Source of the DNA: SMTZ1-83 sp048883405 | GTDB lineage: Archaea; Asgardarchaeota; Thorarchaeia; Thorarchaeales; Thorarchaeaceae | Reading direction: 5' to 3' | NCBI GenBank assembly: GCA_048883405.1 | Contig: JBHLQS010000204.1 | Span: 1 to 5,011, forward strand | DNA length: 5,011 bases | Shown: piece after piece, positions 1 to 5,011 of the stretch | Layout of the letters: every line of letters begins with the position of its first letter | Position numbering within the stretch: the first letter of the stretch is position 1 | Translations under genes and position numbers: made by a program | Notes under the pieces: generated by a model | What the model saw: the letters and a program-made list of their open reading frames with translations, nothing else | Databases searched by the model: none | What the model was told of the DNA's origin: nothing

Positions 1-91
1 GACATCTGAATTAGCCGCCTCAGGTCTTCTAGTCAAGTCGGCTCGGTACAACTCTCCTCGTTTTAAGACTTACCGTGTGATAGGAGGTGGT

Positions 92-601
92 CTATATCCA
101 TGGAGCCACATGGAAGAAGGCAAGAATTGGAGCGAAAAGCAGTGCTCTCACAACCAGTGATTGGCCTCTGGACTTGAGGTCTCCAGAGAGTGGCGTGAAG
201 TACATTATAGCCCCTGATAGGATGCAAACCGCTGCCACTATGTCACCAATAGTGACTAGAAGAAACACGAGTTCGGCGTCTGTCATGCCTATAAGACGCA
301 ACCATGCGCTTGTTGCAGTTTCTAAAGTAATGGGGCCGGTTCCGATTATCTCCGCAAATATGTCGAGTACAAAAGGACCCAAGATGTAAATCGCCACGCC
401 AGCGACTACAAGTGTTTTTCCGAGTCCGTCACTTAGACCAGTGACATAGATCATGAATCCCACAAGGACAAGCAGTAGATAGCCGCGGATGAACAATGCG
501 AGCAGTATGTTGAGCATAAGTCCCGCTATATCCATCCAAGGCCCATAAGTTGGGATCTCGAATGGAGATTGAACCATCAGTGACAGTATAGGTGGGACCA
601 T
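92..601 (-). CDS. small multi-pass membrane protein of unknown function
   Basis: I do not recognise the family. From ATG at 601 the product is 169 residues and very hydrophobic. Membrane segments are likely at about residues 26-55 (one long stretch broken by Arg39-Gly40, perhaps two short helices), 63-85, 110-135 and 147-165. This gives four or five spanning helices. There is no cleavable signal peptide, cysteine-rich motif or catalytic motif that I can name. A GTG three codons upstream (610) is a possible start, but ATG 601 has a GGAG (+ strand ctcc 605-608) three bases before it, so I prefer ATG. The frame ends at TAG (92-94) after HVAPWI. It lies 44 bases downstream of the uracil-DNA glycosylase on the same strand, so co-transcription is plausible. 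Position alone does not indicate a role. Confidence is good that it is a real gene and nil for function. Confidence 0.75.
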   Translation of the reverse strand: MVPPILSLMVQSPFEIPTYGPWMDIAGLMLNILLALFIRGYLLLVLVGFMIYVTGLSDGLGKTLVVAGVAIYILGPFVLDIFAEIIGTGPITLETATSAWLRLIGMTDAELVFLLVTIGDIVAAVCILSGAIMYFTPLSGDLKSRGQSLVVRALLFAPILAFFHVAPWI

Positions 602-645
602 CGACTCCACGGAGACTTGTCATGTTCAAGCCATTTAACCGCCAC

Positions 646-1197
646 TCATCCGAGCTCCTGCCTCAATATTTCAAAGTCTTCCTTCATTATGTCCTTGAAC
701 CTCGGAAACCTTAATGCTGCTGCTGGATGATATGTGATGAAGTATGTGCGGTCGCCACCTTCGTAGAATTTGCCATGAGACTCAGCCATCTTCCATGGAC
801 CAATTATGGATGAAACAGCAACCCCGCCTAGTAGGACGATGATTTGGGGATTGATTATCTCAATCTGACGTTCAAGATAGGGCTTGCAGGCCTCTATCTC
901 ACTCCGAGTTGGAGTTCTATTCTTTGGAGGCCTTGACTTCAAGACTGATGTGATAAAGACATCACTTCTTGAGAGACCTATACCTGAGAGTAGTTTGGTG
1001 AGAAGAGCACCTGACCTTCCGACAAATGGACGACCTGATTCATCCTCTTTGCCTCCCGGAGCCTCACCTACCAGCATCAATTTAGCATTAGCAGGACCTT
1101 CACCAGGGACAGCATTCAAGCGGGATTTATGCAATGGACATTTCTCACATGTTTCTATCTCTTCATGAAGCCTGTCCAAATCGTTTTGGCGAGTCAT
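646..1197 (-). CDS. udg: family 4 uracil-DNA glycosylase
   Basis: The product (183 residues) removes uracil from DNA, starting base-excision repair of deaminated cytosine. The family 4 layout is clear: CEKC at residues 17-20, motif A GEAPGGKED at 44-52, GRPFVG at 55-60, the KSRPPKNR segment at 87-94, a cysteine at 104, the LLGGVAV core strand at 122-128, and motif B YHPAAAL at 156-162. Glu45, Asn93 and His157 sit where the family has its active-site residues. Known family 4 enzymes hold a 4Fe-4S cluster with four cysteines. Here Cys17, Cys20 and Cys104 are present, but the usual Cys of KCRPP is Ser88 (codon TCA), and the protein has no fourth cysteine. Length fits the shorter family members. 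ATG 1197 is the first possible ATG, since an in-frame stop lies three codons upstream. An AGGAG directly abuts it, which is too close for a normal ribosome site. It starts 57 bases after subunit A. Confidence 0.93.
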   Translation of the reverse strand: MTRQNDLDRLHEEIETCEKCPLHKSRLNAVPGEGPANAKLMLVGEAPGGKEDESGRPFVGRSGALLTKLLSGIGLSRSDVFITSVLKSRPPKNRTPTRSEIEACKPYLERQIEIINPQIIVLLGGVAVSSIIGPWKMAESHGKFYEGGDRTYFITYHPAAALRFPRFKDIMKEDFEILRQELG

Positions 1198-1254
1198 CTC
1201 CTGTCATTGATGGTACTCGCACCCGATAAAGGCCACTATGACTTATTGAAGCAA

Positions 1255-2871
1255 CTACTCTGCGATTTCGGACAACATCAGGCCAGAGTCAGACATCTCT
1301 TGATACAATGTCTGAAACTCGCGCTCCATCTTCTTCTCAATTGCATCCAATGTTGAGTCATAGGTGTCCCAAGGTGAAATCTTCATTCGGGCAATGTTAT
1401 CAAGAACGCTGAACTCGAGTAATCGCCTGACCTGAACACCCACACTCACAGCCTCGGCCATTTTGCGAGCGAAGTTGATTATGACCCTTAGCATACGATA
1501 GGTCTTTCCTGGTGGGCAATAAGTGTCGATTTCATGAAGAGCACTCTGTGTCAGGAAGTCTTCCTTGATCATCCTTGCAGCTTCCAGAGTAGCACGTTCC
1601 GACTCAGGAAGGGCGTCAGGTCCCACAAGCTGGACTATCTCACGGAGCTCTTGGTCCTTCTGCAAAAGAGCCATTGCCTCAGTCACTAGGTCAGGCCAAT
1701 CAGCTCCAAGATTCGCCTTGTGCCATTCCTCGAGTGTGTTTTGATACAGCGAGTAACTGGTCAGTGAATTGATCGCCGGGAAGAACCTTCTTGCAGCCAA
1801 GTCTTTGTCTAAGGCCCAGAACACTTTCACGATCCTCAGTGTTGCTTGGGTCACTGGTTCCGAAAAGTCACCTCCAGGTGGTGAAACCGCACCACAGATG
1901 GTGACGGATCCAAGACGCTCATCTGACCCCAGAGCCCTCACTCGACCACCCCTCTCATAGAACTGAGCTAGTCTTGACCCAAGATATGCGGGATATCCTT
2001 CCTCAGATGGTAGCTGACCAAGTCGGCCAGATATCTCGCGCAGTGCCTCCGCCCAACGAGAAGTCGAGTCGGCCATCAGCGCAACATCATAGCCCTGATC
2101 TCTGAAATATTCTGCAAGTGTCACTGCCACATAGATTGATGCTTCACGTGCAGCTACCGGCATATTTGAGGTGTTGGCAATGAGAACTGTTCGCTCCATC
2201 AGAGGACGCCCACTCTTTGGGTCCTTCAGATGAGGCCACTCTTCAAGAGCCTCAGTCATCTCGTTCCCACGTTCTCCACAGCCAACGTAGACAACTACCT
2301 GAGCATCTGCCCACTTAGCGAACTGATGCAGTGTCACTGTCTTGCCAGTTCCAAATCCTCCAGGAATAGCTCCAGTGCCGCCTTTAGCCTGCGGCATAAA
2401 AGTGTCAATGACTCTCTGACCAGTGACGAGAGGAGTGTCCATAGGGAAGCGGTCTTTGAACGGTCGCCCAATCCTGACGGGAGTCTTCTGTAACATTACC
2501 ACGTCATGGACGTCGCCAGAGCTGTCCTTTACCTTACAGATCGTTTCTACAACTGTGTACTCACCTGGAGATACTATCTCAACAACTTCTCCTTTCACAC
2601 CTAGAGGAATGAGAATCTTTGATGTGATGATCTGGGTTTCAGGAACCTCTCCAATGATGTCACCAGGTTCAACCTGATCGCCGACTTTGATCAGTGGTTT
2701 GAACTCCCATTTCTTTTCTTTGTCTATTCCTTCGACTGTTAAACCTCTGGAGATGAAGTCACCAGACATATCACGAAGCTCTGGAAGAGGGCGCTGGATA
2801 CCATCATAAATGGCACCAAGAAGACCAGGCCCGAGTTCTACAGACAGAGAGTCCCCAGTAGGTTGAACTGG
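1255..2871 (-). CDS. atpA: A-type (V/A-type) ATP synthase catalytic subunit A, N-terminus lost in gap
   Basis: Catalytic, nucleotide-binding subunit of the membrane ATP synthase headpiece (A3B3), which makes or hydrolyses ATP coupled to ion flow. The 538 visible residues begin in the N-terminal barrel just before LSVELGPGLL. Counting from the first visible residue: the non-homologous bulge domain is at about 60-125, the P-loop GGFGTGKT at 171-178 (bases 2338-2361), GCGERGNEM at 197-205, the MERTVLIANTSNMPVAAREA signature at 225-244, Walker B region LMADSTSRW at 265-273, VSPPGGDFSEPVTQ at 329-342, and the helical C-terminal domain from about 380. By recall of the family (about 580-600 residues), roughly 65 N-terminal residues are missing in the N run, so the true start is not visible. 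The segment RRFFPAINSLTSYS has Ser where I expect Trp (PAINW). Subunit F precedes it, as in archaeal operons. Subunit B, which normally follows, is absent and a UDG gene comes next. Confidence 0.95.
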   Translation of the reverse strand, partial: PVQPTGDSLSVELGPGLLGAIYDGIQRPLPELRDMSGDFISRGLTVEGIDKEKKWEFKPLIKVGDQVEPGDIIGEVPETQIITSKILIPLGVKGEVVEIVSPGEYTVVETICKVKDSSGDVHDVVMLQKTPVRIGRPFKDRFPMDTPLVTGQRVIDTFMPQAKGGTGAIPGGFGTGKTVTLHQFAKWADAQVVVYVGCGERGNEMTEALEEWPHLKDPKSGRPLMERTVLIANTSNMPVAAREASIYVAVTLAEYFRDQGYDVALMADSTSRWAEALREISGRLGQLPSEEGYPAYLGSRLAQFYERGGRVRALGSDERLGSVTICGAVSPPGGDFSEPVTQATLRIVKVFWALDKDLAARRFFPAINSLTSYSLYQNTLEEWHKANLGADWPDLVTEAMALLQKDQELREIVQLVGPDALPESERATLEAARMIKEDFLTQSALHEIDTYCPPGKTYRMLRVIINFARKMAEAVSVGVQVRRLLEFSVLDNIARMKISPWDTYDSTLDAIEKKMEREFQTLYQEMSDSGLMLSEIAE

Positions 2872-2971
2872 NNNNNNNNNNNNNNNNNNNNNNNNNNNNN
2901 NNNNNNNNNNNNNNNNNNNNNNNNNNNNNNNNNNNNNNNNNNNNNNNNNNNNNNNNNNNNNNNNNNNNNNN
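2872..2971. other. assembly gap of exactly 100 N
   Basis: A run of exactly 100 undetermined bases. A round 100 is the usual placeholder for a scaffold join of unknown length. The flanks are codon 32 of subunit F on the right and a position around codon 65 of subunit A on the left. The real interval must hold about 70 codons of F, a spacer, and about 65 codons of A, roughly 400 bases or more. The length estimate rests on recalled family lengths. Confidence 0.99.
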
Positions 2972-3069
2972 TCAGGAGTAGTGGGAATGGCACATTCATT
3001 GGCTCCAACCATCTGAAAGCCAGTGACCGTGTCCCTGTCTCCAATGACTACGATTTTATTGCCGACCAT
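2972..3069 (-). CDS. atpF: A-type (V/A-type) ATP synthase subunit F, N-terminal fragment cut by gap
   Basis: Subunit F is the small soluble subunit of the central stalk, which contacts the rotor and modulates the A3B3 head. Only 32 residues plus two bases of the next codon are visible before the N run. They read MVGNKIVVIGDRDTVTGF followed by QMVGANECAIPTTP. The pattern IGDRDTVTGF is typical of the start of subunit F, the first strand and turn of its Rossmann-like fold. The family is about 100 residues, so about 70 are missing. ATG 3069 is chosen because GGAG (+ strand ctcc 3076-3079) lies six bases before it. The in-frame TTG at 3135 would add 22 residues (starting MLLALSRILL) with no family resemblance, and would lie upstream of the predicted transcription start. 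It is the first gene of the stretch leading into subunit A. Subunit C, common just upstream in archaeal operons, is not present. Confidence 0.85.
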
Positions 3070-3075
3070 TTGTTG

Positions 3076-3079
3076 CTCC
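3076..3079 (-). promoter_or_regulatory. ribosome binding site of subunit F
   Basis: GGAG on the minus strand, six bases before ATG 3069. It decides between this ATG and the upstream in-frame TTG at 3135. Confidence 0.55.
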
Positions 3080-3143
3080 ACGCCGTACTCGTTAATTCGC
3101 GGTTGAAGCAGTATTCTGCTGAGGGCCAGCAACAAATGTCGGG

Positions 3144-3159
3144 ATAATTAAGGTTTTCA
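3144..3159 (-). promoter_or_regulatory. candidate archaeal BRE/TATA promoter for the F-A genes
   Basis: Read on the minus strand, the stretch is TGAAAACCTTAATTAT: an A-rich BRE-like part followed by a TATA-like TTAATTAT. The usual archaeal distance of about 25 bases puts the transcription start near 3122. That leaves a leader of about 50 bases before ATG 3069, containing the GGAG site. It lies in the 114-base spacer after pyrI, so the ATP synthase genes may be transcribed independently of pyrI. This is a motif match only. Confidence 0.4.
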
Positions 3160-3183
3160 TTCGACATTGCGGCTAACAATGAA

Positions 3184-3675
3184 TCACTTTGGCTTCGTAA
3201 ACTGGGCAATGATGTCAGTTTCATCAACCATTGTCCAACAGTAGTGGCATTTGAGGGACACAGGATCTTTCGATACAACCAGGAATTTGGGTGTGACTGG
3301 CTCTCGCTCCTTGTTCGTCACACAACGTTGGTTTGGACAGGTAATGACGTCATCTATCACATCTGGCAACTGAATACGTGTCTTCTTAGTCACTTTGCCA
3401 TCCTCTATTAGGTTGAGAGTGGCATCAGGAGCGACTAGAGCCACTCGAGCAACTTCATCATCTTCAAGAAATCTATGTTCCAGCTTCACAATGTCCTTCT
3501 GCTCACTCTTTGAACTACTGATGTTCATTGCAAGGGTAACAATGTAGTCTTCTTTGCCGGTGATTCCTAGGATTTGTAGGACCTGCAGCGCGTGGCCAGC
3601 TGTGATGTGATCGATCACAGTTCCATCAGAAATCTTGACGATTCGGATGCCTTCGACCTTTTTCATCTCACTCAT
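3184..3675 (-). CDS. pyrI: aspartate carbamoyltransferase regulatory chain PyrI
   Basis: Regulatory subunit of aspartate carbamoyltransferase. It binds ATP/CTP and adjusts the activity of the PyrB catalytic subunit in the first committed step of pyrimidine synthesis. The 163-residue product has the nucleotide-binding N domain with GTVIDHI at 18-24, KDIVKLE at 60-66 and VTKKTR at 95-100. Asp22, His23, Lys60 and Lys98 line up with the effector-binding Asp, His and two Lys residues of E. coli PyrI. The C domain has the zinc site CPNQRC (113-118) and CHYC (143-146), with the same x4 and x2 spacing as E. coli. Allosteric control is therefore probably intact. ATG 3675 is chosen. ATG 3666 and TTG 3702 are alternatives, and none has a strong ribosome site. 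pyrB is not adjacent: the upstream neighbour is divergent srp54 and the downstream one is ATP synthase F. Confidence 0.93.
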   Translation of the reverse strand: MSEMKKVEGIRIVKISDGTVIDHITAGHALQVLQILGITGKEDYIVTLAMNISSSKSEQKDIVKLEHRFLEDDEVARVALVAPDATLNLIEDGKVTKKTRIQLPDVIDDVITCPNQRCVTNKEREPVTPKFLVVSKDPVSLKCHYCWTMVDETDIIAQFTKPK

Positions 3676-3709
3676 CTGTTTCCCTAGGAGAGGAGAAACC
3701 AACCTGTTG

Positions 3710-3721
3710 TTTTATCCTTTC
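3710..3721 (-). promoter_or_regulatory. candidate BRE/TATA promoter for pyrI
   Basis: The minus strand reads GAAAGGATAAAA, a purine-rich BRE-like hexamer followed by an AT-rich box. Transcription would start near 3686-3688, giving a leader of about 11-13 bases before ATG 3675 and arguing against the TTG at 3702. It sits in the 137-base spacer shared with srp54. This is a weak motif-only call. Confidence 0.3.
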
Positions 3722-3763
3722 CTCTATTTTCTTGCTACTAGGCGCGAATGTTGAAAGCGAAGG

Positions 3764-3770
3764 TTGATAT
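3764..3770 (+). promoter_or_regulatory. weak TATA-like box for srp54
   Basis: TTGATAT preceded by GCGAAGG on the plus strand. A start about 25 bases downstream (near 3795) would give a short leader carrying the GGTGA site. Other AT-rich candidates at 3710-3717 and 3722-3730 cannot be excluded. Confidence 0.2.
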
Positions 3771-3801
3771 GGAGAACGACGGGACTGCATTTCGACATCA
3801 C

Positions 3802-3806
3802 GGTGA
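3802..3806 (+). promoter_or_regulatory. ribosome binding site fixing the TTG start of srp54
   Basis: GGTGA, complementary to the archaeal 16S 3' end, lies six bases before TTG 3813. The in-frame TGA at 3804-3806 leaves no room for an earlier start, and no in-frame ATG occurs until well inside the N domain. TTG is therefore the best start. Confidence 0.6.
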
Positions 3807-3812
3807 CACACT

Positions 3813-5011
3813 TTGGTCCTTGAAGGTCTTGGAAAGGCGCTGAACTCGGCGCTGAAGAAACTGTTTGGTGCTGCCATCATAGATGAGGAGCTTGTAAAAG
3901 AACTCACAAAAGACATACAACGTGCGCTCCTGGTTGCTGATGTTGACGTTACACTCGTCATGGCTATTACAGAGAGAGTGGAAGAACAGGCTCTGGATGA
4001 GTCCCTCCCCAGAGGGATTTCACGCCGCGAGCACATAGTCAAGGTGGTCTGGGATACACTTGCATATTACCTGGGCGAGAAGACAGTTCCCTTGACCATT
4101 AATCCCGGCAAATCCAACCTCGTTATGATGGTGGGTATACAGGGTTCAGGAAAGACAACTACTGTAGGCAAGCTTGCACGATACTTCCAGAAAAGAGGGA
4201 TCAAGACGGGTGTTATTTGTGCTGACAACTTCAGACCTGGTGCCTATGACCAGCTGAAACAGCTGGCTGAGCGTTCTAATGTGCCCTTCTGGGGAGATGA
4301 AAATGAGAAAGATGCCGTCAAGCTCGCAAAGAAAGGCTTTGACGAGATGAAGAAGAGGGGTATTGAACTCATTCTGCTGGACACCTCAGGAAGACATCGT
4401 GAAGAAACAGGCTTAATCAAGGAAATGCGAGATATCTCAAAGGCAGTCAAGCCGCAAGAGATTGTACTTGTGATTGATGGTACTCTGGGCCAGCAAGCCG
4501 GTGTGCAGGCTGCAGCATTTAAGGATGCCACAGACATTGGTTCAATCATAGTCACCAAGCTCGATGGAAGTGCTAAGGGAGGCGGCGCCTTATCAGCAGT
4601 CGCAGCAACTGGAGCTCCGATCAAGTTCCTTGGAACAGGGGAGGGGATGGATGCAGTCGAACCGTTCAATCCAACCAAGTTTGCTGGCCGTCTGCTTGGA
4701 ATGTCGGACATCAAAGGCCTCATTGAGAAGGTCAGGGAGGCTCAGATAGAGGTCGACGAAGACGCTACTATGCGCTTCATGAAAGGACAGTTCTCGCTCA
4801 ATGACATGATGGCTCAACTTAGGCAGCTAAAGAAGATGGGCCCTATTGGCAAAGTCATGGAGATGCTTGGACTTCAATACAAGCTGCCGGATGATATAGC
4901 ACAGATTCAAGAAGAGAATATGAAGAAGTGGGAAGTCATCATGAGCTCGATGACCAAGGAAGAGCTGGACACTCCGAAGATTATCAAGTCATCCCGTATC
5001 CAGAGAATTGC
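3813..5011 (+). CDS. srp54: signal recognition particle GTPase SRP54, 3' end beyond window
   Basis: SRP54 binds signal sequences on nascent chains and 7S RNA, and docks with the FtsY receptor through its GTPase to deliver ribosomes to the membrane. About 399 residues are visible from a TTG start (MVLEGLGKALNSALKKLFG, the expected N-domain opening). The N domain spans about 1-95. The G domain has G1 GIQGSGKTTT (from 108), G2 DNFRPGA (138-144, Asn where Thr is usual), G3 DTSGRH (190-195), G4 TKLDG (248-252) and the ALSAVAATG closing motif near 260. GTGEGMDAVEPF follows from 274 and the LLGMSDI linker near 297. The methionine-rich M domain begins around 320. The window ends in SRIQRIA (394-400), at the RNA-binding part of the M domain, so about 50 C-terminal residues are probably missing. 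No internal stop or frameshift is seen. It is divergent from pyrI. Confidence 0.95.
   Translation, partial: MVLEGLGKALNSALKKLFGAAIIDEELVKELTKDIQRALLVADVDVTLVMAITERVEEQALDESLPRGISRREHIVKVVWDTLAYYLGEKTVPLTINPGKSNLVMMVGIQGSGKTTTVGKLARYFQKRGIKTGVICADNFRPGAYDQLKQLAERSNVPFWGDENEKDAVKLAKKGFDEMKKRGIELILLDTSGRHREETGLIKEMRDISKAVKPQEIVLVIDGTLGQQAGVQAAAFKDATDIGSIIVTKLDGSAKGGGALSAVAATGAPIKFLGTGEGMDAVEPFNPTKFAGRLLGMSDIKGLIEKVREAQIEVDEDATMRFMKGQFSLNDMMAQLRQLKKMGPIGKVMEMLGLQYKLPDDIAQIQEENMKKWEVIMSSMTKEELDTPKIIKSSRIQRI

Noticed and set aside
1..51. Possible start of another minus-strand gene at TTG 51 (GGAG just upstream), beginning MYRADLTRRPEAANSDV
   Set aside because: Only 17 codons are visible, the start is non-ATG with a two-base ribosome-site spacing, and no family is recognisable.
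1..70. Possible tRNA or C/D box RNA in the left-edge region
   Set aside because: I could not pair an acceptor stem or find a T-arm GTTCRANNC on either strand. The CTGA near base 6 has no matching box C.
2..160. Plus-strand frame open from the left edge, ending at TGA 158-160
   Set aside because: It overlaps the membrane protein gene by 69 bases on the opposite strand, and I recognise no motif in it. It could be the tail of a convergent gene, but the support is too thin.
83..177. Plus-strand GGAGGTG (83-89) followed by a 25-codon frame from ATG 100
   Set aside because: The site is a good ribosome-site match, but the frame lies antisense to the membrane protein and encodes a short peptide with no features. 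The complementary CCACCTCC is not the 16S 3' end because the conserved bases before it are missing.
1255..2871. Intein inside the ATP synthase A subunit, a known insertion site in archaea
   Set aside because: The P-loop GGFGTGKT and flanking sequence are continuous, with no splicing-domain cysteine block or homing nuclease motif.
3070..3135. N-terminal extension of subunit F from TTG 3135
   Set aside because: The 22 added residues do not resemble the family, and the TTG lies upstream of the transcription start predicted from the TTAATTAT box. ATG 3069 has a well-spaced GGAG.
3668..4723. Minus-strand open frames opposite srp54 (3668-4042 and 4244-4723)
   Set aside because: They are low-complexity, Ser/Pro-rich readings of the antisense strand of a clear SRP54 gene.

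Overview
The window looks archaeal. It carries an A-type (V/A-type) ATP synthase catalytic subunit A preceded by subunit F, a PyrI-type aspartate carbamoyltransferase regulatory chain, an SRP54 of archaeal/eukaryotic type and a family 4 uracil-DNA glycosylase. Promoter-like BRE/TATA elements and GGAG/GGTGA ribosome sites fit this. GC content looks intermediate. The exact lineage cannot be fixed from the sequence. The SRP54 G3 motif DTSGRH, as I recall it from eukaryotic SRP54, and the 100-N scaffold gap suggest a metagenome-assembled archaeon. An Asgard lineage is a low-confidence guess.

Layout. The left two thirds are on the minus strand, read from right to left: pyrI (3675-3184), an intergenic promoter region, the first 32 codons of ATP synthase subunit F (3069-2972), exactly 100 N (2872-2971), subunit A lacking its N-terminus (2871-1255), a family 4 uracil-DNA glycosylase (1197-646), and an unidentified small membrane protein (601-92). 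The right end (3813-5011) is on the plus strand and holds srp54, which starts at TTG and is cut by the window edge in its M domain. pyrI and srp54 are divergent across a 137-base spacer. Bases 1-91 hold no gene I can support.

The main point for a reader is that the long minus-strand reading frame 3135-1255 (626 codons) is not one protein. It joins the start of subunit F to the body of subunit A through the N gap, and stays open only because the N count happens to keep frame. F followed by A is the usual archaeal gene order, so the contig join is probably right. The missing sequence must be several times longer than 100 bases.

Together the genes are housekeeping: energy conversion (F, A), pyrimidine synthesis control (PyrI), repair of deaminated cytosine (UDG) and co-translational protein targeting (SRP54). 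The oddities are arrangement and residue-level: A is followed by a UDG rather than subunit B, pyrI has no adjacent pyrB, and the UDG has Ser in place of one expected Fe-S cysteine. I see no new defence, mobile or CRISPR-like system.
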